Shown in pieces: positions 29,084 to 36,258 of a DNA stretch of 64,000 bases. The notes under the pieces were generated by a model. The model made no database searches. It was not told the origin of the DNA and worked only from the letters and a program-made list of their open reading frames with translations. The translations under genes and the position numbers were made by a program. Source of the DNA: CAVUWL01 sp963787415. GTDB taxonomy: Bacteria; Actinomycetota; Thermoleophilia; Solirubrobacterales; 70-9. Where the stretch lies: positions 930,001 to 994,000 of the forward strand of contig CAWBCO010000003.1 in assembly GCA_963787415.1 (NCBI GenBank), given 5' to 3'. The first letter of the stretch is position 1; the number at the start of each line of letters is the position of its first letter.

Positions 29084-30343
29084 GTGACCCGATTTAGCGA
29101 GACACTTCTCCCGACGGTCAGGGATGCGCCCGCCGATGCCGAGGCTCTCTCTCACCAGCTGATGGTTCGGGCGGGCCTGATCCGCCAGCTCGCAGCCGGA
29201 TTGTGGACCTATCTGCCGGCCGGTTGGCGGGTGCTGCGCAAGGTCGAGGCGATTATCCGCGAGGAGATGGAGGCAATCGGTTGCCAAGAGATGCTGATGC
29301 CGGTGCTCCAACCCGCAGAGCCCTGGCAAAAGACGGGGCGCTATGAGATCGAGGAGATGTTCAAGCTGGCCGATCGAAAGGGTTCCCCCTTGGTCTTGGC
29401 GATGACCCACGAGGAGTGCATCACCTACCACATCGCCGCCGAGATCCGCTCCTATCGCGACCTGCCGCTGATGCTCTTTCACATCCAAACGAAGGAGCGA
29501 GACGAGCCGCGTCCGCGAGCCGGCGTGCTGCGCACCCGCGAGTTCACAATGAAGGACGCCTACTCCTTTGATCGCGACAATGAGGGGCTTGCGCGCTCCT
29601 ACCAGATTCAAACTGACGCATATGCGCGCATCCTCGATCGCTGCGGGCTGCGCTGGTATCGGGTCGAGGCCGATGTGGGGATGATGGGCGGCCTGGGCGC
29701 ACATGAGTACATGGCCCCCTCCCCGGCGGGGGAGGACGCCGTCGCCCTGGCGCCTGACTTCGCCGCCAATCTCGAGGTCACCGAGCTGCGAGAGGGTGAT
29801 CCGGGGCCCAATGGCGGCACGGTTGAGGTCGAGAACGCAATCGAGGTCGGAAACATCTTTAAGCTTGGGACCCGATACTCGGAGCCCTTGGGCGCCACCT
29901 TCGCCGATGAGCAGGGCACCGAGCGCCCGATCGTGATGGGTTGCTACGGGCTGGGCCCGGCCCGGATCGTCGCCGCTTGTATCGAGCAGGGCGCCGATGA
30001 TCGGGGCATAGTCTGGCCCAGCGCAATCGCGCCCTGGAAGATTGAGCTGGTCTCACTTGGCAGGGCGGGTGAGCCCGAGCAGGAGGTCGCTGAGCGCCTC
30101 TATGAGGAGCTTCAAGACCGATTGGGGGCGGAGGTTCTATATGACGACCGTGAGGCCGGAGCGGGGGAGAAGCTGACCGACGCCGAGCTCCTCGGCTGCC
30201 CCCTGCGAATCGTGGTCGGACGTCGTGGGCTCGCCCAGGGCTTTGTCGAGGCGAGCGAGCGCGCCAGCGGCACCGAGCATCAGCTGCCCGTGGAGGATGC
30301 CGCCGAGCAGGCGCTCGGGATCCTTCAGGGCCTCGATGGCTGA
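29084..30343 (+). CDS. proS: Prolyl-tRNA synthetase lacking the editing insertion
   Basis: Class II synthetase charging tRNA-Pro. At 419 aa it is about 150 residues shorter than standard bacterial ProRS. Class II motifs: RAGLIRQLAAGLWTYLPAG, motif 2 FRxE-like REFTMKDAYSFD, and motif 3 MGCYGLGPARIVAA, plus a C-terminal anticodon-binding domain. Between MAPSPAGEDAVALAP and IEVGNIFKLGTRYS only about 30 residues remain, so the INS editing domain that hydrolyses Ala-tRNA-Pro is missing. Proofreading would need a free-standing editing protein, not seen here. The stop overlaps the pgsA start by 8 nt. Confidence 0.93.
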   Translation: MTRFSETLLPTVRDAPADAEALSHQLMVRAGLIRQLAAGLWTYLPAGWRVLRKVEAIIREEMEAIGCQEMLMPVLQPAEPWQKTGRYEIEEMFKLADRKGSPLVLAMTHEECITYHIAAEIRSYRDLPLMLFHIQTKERDEPRPRAGVLRTREFTMKDAYSFDRDNEGLARSYQIQTDAYARILDRCGLRWYRVEADVGMMGGLGAHEYMAPSPAGEDAVALAPDFAANLEVTELREGDPGPNGGTVEVENAIEVGNIFKLGTRYSEPLGATFADEQGTERPIVMGCYGLGPARIVAACIEQGADDRGIVWPSAIAPWKIELVSLGRAGEPEQEVAERLYEELQDRLGAEVLYDDREAGAGEKLTDAELLGCPLRIVVGRRGLAQGFVEASERASGTEHQLPVEDAAEQALGILQGLDG

Positions 30344-30992
30344 GCGAGCCCCATTCGGTCGCGGTCGCCTGCGGCGACTTTTTGGCCTTGATCGCAGCGG
30401 TGCCAAACCGAGGCAAACCCGCACCGGAGAGCCACTGCGGCCGTGGACGATCCCCAACCTTGTCGGCTACCTGCGGCTCGCGGCGCTGCCGCTCTTCCTC
30501 TACCTCGCATTTGAATCGAGCAACGGACGCAGCGCCGCGGCCGCAATCGTCTTTTGGCTGATCGCGGCCGGCGACTATCTCGACGGCTTTCTGGCTCGAG
30601 TTACCGGGCAGTACAGCCGTTTTGGTGCGCTGCTGGATCCGCTCATCGACCGCCTTACGATTCTCTCCGGGGCGGTGGTTTGCTGGCACTTCGAGCTACT
30701 CCCACGTTGGGCTCTGGCGCTGCTGGCGGCGCGCGAGGTCGTGATGCTGATCCTCGCTCAGTATGGCCTGCGCCACGGCGTAGACATCGAGGTCAACTGG
30801 CCTGGACGGGTCTCGGTTTTCCCGATCATGGGCGGAATCTTTTTGGCGCTGATCGTCGCCGGCTGGGTGCCTGCAGCGCTTTTGATCTGCGGGCTGGGCC
30901 TCGCTATCTTCGCCACCGTGCTCTACGCGGAGACCGGGATCAAGGCGGTCCGCGGTGGTGACGAGCTGCAAGCAAAGCCTCAATCTCGATAA
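30336..30992 (+). CDS. CDP-alcohol phosphatidyltransferase (PgsA-like)
   Basis: An integral membrane enzyme of phospholipid synthesis, probably making phosphatidylglycerol phosphate (or cardiolipin) from CDP-diacylglycerol. The 218-aa product has the CDP-alcohol transferase signature DGFLAR-x8-G-x3-D-x3-D in DYLDGFLARVTGQYSRFG and LLDPLIDRL, and about five hydrophobic segments. ATG 30336 is chosen because it overlaps the proS stop; upstream in-frame codons lie within proS. Confidence 0.85.
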   Translation: MAERAPFGRGRLRRLFGLDRSGAKPRQTRTGEPLRPWTIPNLVGYLRLAALPLFLYLAFESSNGRSAAAAIVFWLIAAGDYLDGFLARVTGQYSRFGALLDPLIDRLTILSGAVVCWHFELLPRWALALLAAREVVMLILAQYGLRHGVDIEVNWPGRVSVFPIMGGIFLALIVAGWVPAALLICGLGLAIFATVLYAETGIKAVRGGDELQAKPQSR

Positions 30993-31007
30993 ACCTTCAA
31001 CCTGCAG

Positions 31008-31037
31008 TTGAACCTTTGGAGCCGCTCGACCTATAAT
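31008..31037 (+). promoter_or_regulatory. Strong sigma-70-type promoter of the rsiG-fha-merR group
   Basis: TTGAAC (31008-31013), 18 bp, TATAAT (31032-31037). It is the closest match to consensus in the window. It predicts a leader of about 40 nt ending in AAGGAG (31076-31081). Confidence 0.75.
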
Positions 31038-31085
31038 CGGTGTCAGCGACAAAACGGAGGCGATGCCTCTCTAATAAGGAGCGCC

Positions 31086-31355
31086 ATGGAGGACACCTTT
31101 CCCGATCTCGGTTCACTCTCTGACAAAGAGCTTAAGGACGTGATCGACAAACTCACCGAGGAAGAGAACGAGATCTCCTACAAGCGACGCGTCCTGCATG
31201 GAAAGATCGACATCCTGCGGGCCGAGTTGGTCAACCGGTTACGGCAAAAACGCGAGCGTGGGGACTCCTTGATTTCCGGCGATGACGTCCAACAATTGAC
31301 AGAGATCCTGGCGGGCAAGGCCCAAACACCAGGCGAGGACGAGCCGGCCGCCTGA
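31086..31355 (+). CDS. RsiG-like anti-sigma factor with one c-di-GMP-binding motif
   Basis: An 89-aa, mostly helical protein. Residues 10-55 form an antiparallel coiled-coil candidate: LSDKELKDVIDKL, then ISYKRRVLHGKIDILRAEL. The second helix contains E27-x3-S31-x2-R34-x3-H38-x3-D42. This is the E-x3-S-x2-R-x3-Q-x3-D signature by which Streptomyces RsiG binds c-di-GMP to hold sigma WhiG, with His in place of Gln. Streptomyces RsiG has two copies; here there is one, as recalled for the Rubrobacter homologue, which works as a homodimer. The partner sigma factor is not in the window. ATG 31086 follows AAGGAG. The family is well supported; ligand and partner are inferred. Confidence 0.75.
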   Translation: MEDTFPDLGSLSDKELKDVIDKLTEEENEISYKRRVLHGKIDILRAELVNRLRQKRERGDSLISGDDVQQLTEILAGKAQTPGEDEPAA

Positions 31356-31370
31356 GCGACCGGAGCAGAG

Positions 31371-31847
31371 ATGGCCGTCCACTGCCCAGAGTGCGGGTTC
31401 GCCAACCCCGAGGGCGCCAACTACTGCCAGAAGTGCGGCGCCTACCTGGGCGCTGGCCCCGCGGAGGGAGGGGAGGATCCGACGACGATGACCTATACGG
31501 TCGATGACACCGGCGATATCCAGCCCGTAGACATCGAGGAGGTCGTCGAACAGGCCGGGGCGGCGCTCGTTATCCGCTCCGGTGGTGGCCGGGCGGGGGA
31601 GAGCTTCACGATCAGCGAAGATCGGATCAGCATCGGGCGCAGCCCCGATGCGGGAGTCTTTCTCGATGACGTCACGGTTTCTAGAAACCACGCTCTTTTG
31701 GTCCGCCGCCGCGATGGCCTCTACATCGACGATCTAGGTTCGCTCAACGGGACCTACGTGAATCGACGCCGAATCGAGTCACACCGGCTCGCCGATGGCG
31801 ATGAGATCCAGGTCGGCAAGTACAAGCTGAGCTTCTTGGAGAAGTAG
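31371..31847 (+). CDS. Zinc-ribbon and FHA domain protein (GarA/OdhI-like)
   Basis: A 158-aa soluble signalling protein. N-terminal zinc ribbon: CPEC (about 5-8) and CQKC (about 19-22). A linker follows with DPTTMTYT, where Thr38-Thr39 resemble the kinase-target ETT motif of GarA and OdhI. The FHA domain (about 75-158) has IGRSPD, SRNHALL and the phosphothreonine-binding LGSLNGTYVN. FHA domains bind phosphothreonine; GarA/OdhI control 2-oxoglutarate metabolism according to PknB/PknG phosphorylation. The next gene is a MerR regulator, the same neighbour as in mycobacteria and corynebacteria. Metabolic role is inferred from that context. Confidence 0.85.
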   Translation: MAVHCPECGFANPEGANYCQKCGAYLGAGPAEGGEDPTTMTYTVDDTGDIQPVDIEEVVEQAGAALVIRSGGGRAGESFTISEDRISIGRSPDAGVFLDDVTVSRNHALLVRRRDGLYIDDLGSLNGTYVNRRRIESHRLADGDEIQVGKYKLSFLEK

Positions 31848-31849
31848 AA

Positions 31850-32596
31850 ATGGCCGTCTCCGAGCAGCCCGCCCGCCCGCCCGACTCTGCCAGCCGCCCG
31901 CGCAAGGCGCTGACGATCGGTGCCGTCTGCAAGATCTTGCAGAGCGAGTTCGACGAAGTCTCGATCTCAAAGATTCGCTACCTGGAGGATCAGAAGCTGC
32001 TCACCCCACGGCGCACCTCCGGTGGATACCGTCTCTACAGCCAATCCGACGTCGAACGACTGCGCACGATCCTGCGCCTGCAGCGTGATGAGTTTTTGCC
32101 GCTGCGCGTGATTCGCCAGGAGTTGGCTGCGGGGGGTGAGGTCGACCTCGGCGGCCCCGTCGATCGGCGCCCGGCGAGTGGCGCGGTACGACGAGCGATC
32201 CTCGTCAACACCTCCAGCGCCTACCTCAGCCTGGCCGAGGTGATCGAGGAGACCGGGGCCCGCGAGGAGCTGATCGGTGAGCTGGAAAACTTCGGCATCG
32301 TCCAGCCAGAGAAGCGCGACGAGAAGACCGTCTATGACGAGACCGATCGCGAGATTGTGCGCGCCGCCAACGAGCTCTCGCGGGTGGGGGTGGGAGCGCG
32401 CAATTTGCGCGTCTTTCGCTCCTCGGCTGATCGGGAGGCAAACCTCTTGGAAGCGCTCCTGGGCCCCTCGCTTCGCTCCCGTAACCCCGAACGACGCAAG
32501 GAGGCGCTGGAGAGCCTCGAAAGCCTGGCGGCGATCGTCAGCCACCTCAAGCACCTGCTGCTGGTCCGCGATTTGCGTCGCCTGGCGGGCGAGTAG
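31850..32596 (+). CDS. MerR-family transcriptional regulator (FtsR-like)
   Basis: A 248-aa regulator. The N-terminal winged helix (about 20-90) has LTIGAVCKILQSEF, KIRYLEDQKLLTPRRTSGGYRLYS and DVERLRTILRLQ. The C-terminal half is helical and without metal-binding cysteines, so it is not a metal sensor. MerR genes beside FHA (odhI/garA) genes encode FtsR in Corynebacterium, an activator of ftsZ; orthology is likely from arrangement and N-terminal sequence but not certain. It starts 2 nt behind the FHA gene stop. Confidence 0.82.
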   Translation: MAVSEQPARPPDSASRPRKALTIGAVCKILQSEFDEVSISKIRYLEDQKLLTPRRTSGGYRLYSQSDVERLRTILRLQRDEFLPLRVIRQELAAGGEVDLGGPVDRRPASGAVRRAILVNTSSAYLSLAEVIEETGAREELIGELENFGIVQPEKRDEKTVYDETDREIVRAANELSRVGVGARNLRVFRSSADREANLLEALLGPSLRSRNPERRKEALESLESLAAIVSHLKHLLLVRDLRRLAGE

Positions 32597-32608
32597 CGCG
32601 CCGAAGCG

Positions 32609-33073
32609 ATGTCGCGGGTGGTCCGTCGTCGCAGGATTGCGGCCCCCGTCCGCGAGGTCTGGACGCTCGTCTCAGACCCCTACAACCTACCCCGCTGGTG
32701 GCCGCGAACCACCCGGGTCGAGAGCGTTGAGCGCAAGTCCGGGGGGCGCCGGAGCCAGTGGACGAAGGTTTTGGAGACCAATGAGGGTCGCGGTGTGCGC
32801 GCCGATTTCCGCTGCTTGTCCTCGGCCGAGGACAAGCGCTACGTCTGGGAGCAGCAACTGCAGGGAACCCCATTCGCGCGCCACCTGCGCAGCTCAAGCG
32901 TGGAGATCGCCCTGCGTGCCGAGGCTGATCAAACGCTGGTAAGCGTGACCTCCAAACAGGTGCTGCGCGGGATGTCGCGGCTTGGCTCCCCGTTGATGCG
33001 CCGCGGCCAGGGAGAGATACTCAAGGAAGCATTGGACGGAATCGAGCGCGCGCTCGGCTCCGATCTAAAATGA
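32609..33073 (+). CDS. SRPBCC (START-like) superfamily protein
   Basis: A 154-aa protein of the polyketide cyclase/dehydrase and lipid transport fold. It starts SRVVRRRRIAAPVREVWTLVSDPYNLPRWWP, the typical first strand and helix of this fold. The binding partner is unknown. It overlaps the downstream oxidase by ATGA, so the two are probably made together. Confidence 0.75.
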   Translation: MSRVVRRRRIAAPVREVWTLVSDPYNLPRWWPRTTRVESVERKSGGRRSQWTKVLETNEGRGVRADFRCLSSAEDKRYVWEQQLQGTPFARHLRSSSVEIALRAEADQTLVSVTSKQVLRGMSRLGSPLMRRGQGEILKEALDGIERALGSDLK

Positions 33074-34701
33074 GCGCGGAGGGACCGCGTCGGGACACCA
33101 AGTGGTGGGGATGGGGAGATCCCTCGGTTGCGCCACGGCTGGATCCGCTAGCGCTGGGGAGCCTGCGCGAGAGACTGGGCCGGCTAGAGCCGGCACCCAG
33201 AGCTGACTCGCTCGATCGCTTCAAACTGCCTGCAGCTCAGCCGCTGCCGCAGGCCCTGATCAGGGCGGTTGGCGAGGACAGCGTTTTCACCGGCACCGAG
33301 GACCGCCTCCGCCACGCCACCGGGCGTGGCTACACAGATCTCACCAGGTTGCGCAGCGGTCGCCTCGAGGCGGCTCCGGATGCCGTCATTTTGCCCGCTG
33401 ACTTCGCCGCCGTGCGCAGAGTGCTTGAGATTTGCGCAACCGAGAGCATCGCGGTCATCCCCTTCGGCGGTGGCACCAGCGTCGTCGGTGGAATCGAGCC
33501 GCTGCGCGGTGCCCACGCTCGCCTGATCAGCCTCGACATGATCCGCTTTAATCGGGTGCAGGTCGATCCTCGCTCGCTCACCGCGCGACTTGGGGCGGGT
33601 CTGCGCGGTCCCGAGGCCGAGCGCTTCCTCGCCGCACAGGGACTGACCTTGGGTCACTTTCCGCAGTCCTTTCAGTACGCCACTATCGGAGGCTTTGCCG
33701 CGACTCGCTCCGCCGGACAGGCATCCAGCGGCTACGGGCGCTTTGATGCGCTGGTCACCTCGGTCCGCCTGCTTGCCCCCGGCGCTGAACTTCGCACACT
33801 CGACACCCCTCACACGGCCGCCGGGCCGGCCCTGCGGGAGCTGGTGCTGGGATCAGAGGGGGCTTTCGGAGTGATCCCCGATGTGTCGGTGCGCGTGCGG
33901 CCGATACCGCGGGTTCGCCGTTATGAGGGCTGGGTCGCTGAGAGCTTTGAGGCGGGTTGTGAGATCGTCCGCTCGATGGCGCAGGGGGATGGGTTGCCTG
34001 ACGTGATCCGGGTCTCTGATGAGGAGGAGACCGAGAGCTCGCTGGCGCTTGGCGGACCGCGCGGCCTCGCCGCGGGGCTCCTTGATGGCTATCTGGGCTT
34101 GCGCCATCGACGCGGTGGGTGCCTGCTGATCGTCGGCTTGGAGGGTGAGGGCGAGTCGGTTGCGCGACGGCGCGCCCTCGCGGTGCGCGCGTTGCGGGCG
34201 GGCGGAGCGGTGGCGCTGGGACAGGCGGCCGGGCGCTCCTGGGATCGCGGTCGCTACCGAGGGCCCTACCTACGCGACACGCTGATGGAGCTGGGCGCGA
34301 TGGTCGAGACCCTCGAGACCTCCCAAAGCTGGACGGGGCTAGCGGAGCTGCACGGTTCGGTCCGCAAGGCGATCGACTCCTGTCTCCTCGCTCAGGGCAC
34401 TCCCGGACTCGTCCTTTGCCACCTCTCCCACGCCTACCGCGACGGCGCTTCGCTTTATTTCACCTTCCTCTCCAGGGCTCCCCAGGGCAAGGAGATCGAG
34501 CACTGGCGGGCGCTGAAGAGCGCTGCTTCAGATGCGATTGTCTCTGCCGGGGCCACGATCACCCATCATCATGGAGTCGGTCGTGACCACTCGCCCTACA
34601 TGGAGGCCGAGGTCGGCAAGAGTGGGCTGGGGGTACTGGCAGCGGTTAAGAATCAGCTTGACCCCGCCGCGATCATGAATCCCGGAAAGCTGCTCGACTA
34701 G
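33070..34701 (+). CDS. FAD-linked oxidase, alkyl-DHAP synthase-like (VAO/PCMH family)
   Basis: A 543-aa flavoprotein. The FAD-binding domain (about 110-290) has PFGGGTSVVGGIEPLRG and GHFPQSFQYATIGGFAATRSAGQAS. The C-terminal cap ends with the conserved histidine run in THHHGVGRDH. This set matches actinobacterial proteins resembling alkyldihydroxyacetonephosphate synthase more than D-lactate or glycolate oxidases. Whether the organism makes ether lipids cannot be told. ATG 33070 overlaps the SRPBCC gene stop. Confidence 0.82.
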   Translation: MSAEGPRRDTKWWGWGDPSVAPRLDPLALGSLRERLGRLEPAPRADSLDRFKLPAAQPLPQALIRAVGEDSVFTGTEDRLRHATGRGYTDLTRLRSGRLEAAPDAVILPADFAAVRRVLEICATESIAVIPFGGGTSVVGGIEPLRGAHARLISLDMIRFNRVQVDPRSLTARLGAGLRGPEAERFLAAQGLTLGHFPQSFQYATIGGFAATRSAGQASSGYGRFDALVTSVRLLAPGAELRTLDTPHTAAGPALRELVLGSEGAFGVIPDVSVRVRPIPRVRRYEGWVAESFEAGCEIVRSMAQGDGLPDVIRVSDEEETESSLALGGPRGLAAGLLDGYLGLRHRRGGCLLIVGLEGEGESVARRRALAVRALRAGGAVALGQAAGRSWDRGRYRGPYLRDTLMELGAMVETLETSQSWTGLAELHGSVRKAIDSCLLAQGTPGLVLCHLSHAYRDGASLYFTFLSRAPQGKEIEHWRALKSAASDAIVSAGATITHHHGVGRDHSPYMEAEVGKSGLGVLAAVKNQLDPAAIMNPGKLLD

Positions 34702-34711
34702 AGCGGCGTTC

Positions 34712-35803
34712 CTATTTCTTCACGGCTGGTCCGGTGATCGTGCCGCGCAGGATGTCGGTACCCGTGTATTGGGGCAGGCGCTTTTCCCTTTTGGCCTTCG
34801 CGACCTCATCTTTATAGGCGGAGTTGGCGGTAAGTGAGATATCGATCTGGTTGAAGGCGCCGCTGGCAACGTAAGCGAGCAACTGGGTCGGGATCGGGAA
34901 CTGCGCGGCAATCCCGCCCGTCTTGCCGACACTGACCGCACCGACGCGCAACACCAGTTTTGGCGAGCGGTAGAGCCAGACTGTGTAGGACTGACCTGGG
35001 GGAGAGGGGCTGAGGCCCCGCGCTTCGACTTGCAAAACGGGAGTGCTGTGGATGCGACCGAACAGGGCTCGGCCGCTTGCACTGCCGCCGTTGACAGGCG
35101 AGAGCACCGCCTCGGTCAGCTTTGAATTCGACGCCGTTTTGGTTGAACCTGAGTTTGACTTGGTGGGAGTGGTCGGAATAGTGCTGGCGCTCGTCGAGGC
35201 GCTCGATCCCGAGGAACCGCCACCAGAGAGCACCAAAATCAAGACCAAGATCAACGCGACCGCCCCTCCCAAGGCCACGGCGAGAAGGCGCTGGTCTTTT
35301 GGTAAATGGAGCCTCGTAGCCCGCTGCAATGAGGCGGTTTTTGCATCCTGAGGGCGTGCCTCAGTCCCCCCTGAGCCCTCAGTGTCCCTGAGGGCGTGCC
35401 CGGACTCGGCCCCCTCTACCGAGCCTCCCGGGGCCGTGGCTGGGGCGCTCTCGGGGTGGGCGGCCTCTGAGGGAGTTGGCTCCGAGGGCGCCTCGGCCTC
35501 GTCTGAGTTGCCGCCTGCCCTGCCAATCTCGGCCAGGGATTCCTTCACCCTGGAGCGCACCTGATCGACGCTTAGGCCCATCAGGGCCGCGATGTCCTCA
35601 TAGCCCTGTTCGCGCTGGGCGAGCAGCCTGAGCATTGCCTTCTGATCCTCGCTGAGTGGCCCATCGATCTCGGCCAGGGATTCCTTCACCCTGGAGCGCA
35701 CCTGATCGACGCTTAGGCCCATCAGGGCCGCGATGTCCTCATAGCCCTGTTCGCGCTGGGCGAGCAGCCTGAGCATTGCCTTCTGATCCTCGCTGAGCGC
35801 CAC
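34712..35803 (-). CDS. Membrane-anchored RskA-like protein with duplicated sigma-4-like HTH
   Basis: A 363-aa protein. Residues 4-46 form a sigma region 4-like helix-turn-helix (YEDIAALMGLSVDQVRSRVKESL) that is repeated without change at 51-93. An acidic Ser/Pro/Glu linker (95-165) follows, one membrane helix (about 173-193), a Ser/Thr linker, and an extracytoplasmic domain (about 225-363). That domain has LSPVNGGSASG and GQSYTVWLYRSP and resembles the C-terminal anti-sigma-K (RskA) domain. GTG 35803 with TAGGCT 9 nt upstream suggests a leaderless start. It could sense an outside signal and bind DNA or RNA polymerase inside; function unproven. Confidence 0.75.
   Translation of the reverse strand: MALSEDQKAMLRLLAQREQGYEDIAALMGLSVDQVRSRVKESLAEIDGPLSEDQKAMLRLLAQREQGYEDIAALMGLSVDQVRSRVKESLAEIGRAGGNSDEAEAPSEPTPSEAAHPESAPATAPGGSVEGAESGHALRDTEGSGGTEARPQDAKTASLQRATRLHLPKDQRLLAVALGGAVALILVLILVLSGGGSSGSSASTSASTIPTTPTKSNSGSTKTASNSKLTEAVLSPVNGGSASGRALFGRIHSTPVLQVEARGLSPSPPGQSYTVWLYRSPKLVLRVGAVSVGKTGGIAAQFPIPTQLLAYVASGAFNQIDISLTANSAYKDEVAKAKREKRLPQYTGTDILRGTITGPAVKK
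35526..35797. repeat. Perfect tandem duplication, 141-bp unit
   Basis: Bases 35526-35656 and 35667-35797 are identical over 131 bp with a period of 141 bp (47 codons). It duplicates the helix-turn-helix of the gene read on the minus strand. Identity at every third base shows it is recent or kept identical by conversion. Confidence 0.95.
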
Positions 35804-35812
35804 CAGCCGGGA

Positions 35813-35818
35813 AGCCTA
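35813..35818 (-). promoter_or_regulatory. -10-like hexamer of the RskA-like gene
   Basis: TAGGCT on the minus strand, 9 nt before GTG 35803. It lies within 20 bp of TAGGGT (35835-35840) of the divergent thioesterase gene. Confidence 0.4.
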
Positions 35819-35850
35819 CGTGAGCGGCCGCGGGTAGGGTGCCGACGTCG

Positions 35851-36258
35851 ATGTCCAACGATCAGCAAGTGCCCCGCTCAGACTTCGATGCGCTGGTTGG
35901 GGTCGAATGGCTCGGGGAGAATTGCGGTCACGCCCGGGCTCGGATCCAGATGCGCGATCAGCTGCGCCAGCCGATCGGCCTGCTCCACGGTGGGGTGATC
36001 TCGACCCTGGTGGAGTCGGTCTGCTCGCGCGCCACCTACCGCGAGGTTGTCGGTCAGCAAATGGTCGCGATGGGCCAGTCGATCGGGGTCAGCTTCATTC
36101 GCCCGATCACCGAGGGAACCGCCGAGGTGAGGGCCCGTGCCCGCCATCGTGGCCGTACCACCTGGATCTGGGAGGCAGAGGTCACCGATTCTGAGGGACG
36201 ACTCTGTGCTCTTGCACAGATGACGGTCGCCGTTCGAGCACGGCGAGCTGGGACCTAG
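35851..36258 (+). CDS. PaaI-type hotdog thioesterase
   Basis: A 135-aa single hotdog domain, hydrolysing an acyl- or aryl-CoA. It has the family motif GLLHGGVISTLVES with the catalytic-site HGG, then ISVGVSF-type strand VSFIRPITEGTAEVRARARHRGRTT. ATG 35851 is preferred; GTG 35839 is in frame. Its stop TAG shares the palindrome CTAG (36255-36258) with the stop of nadE on the other strand. Confidence 0.85.
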   Translation: MSNDQQVPRSDFDALVGVEWLGENCGHARARIQMRDQLRQPIGLLHGGVISTLVESVCSRATYREVVGQQMVAMGQSIGVSFIRPITEGTAEVRARARHRGRTTWIWEAEVTDSEGRLCALAQMTVAVRARRAGT

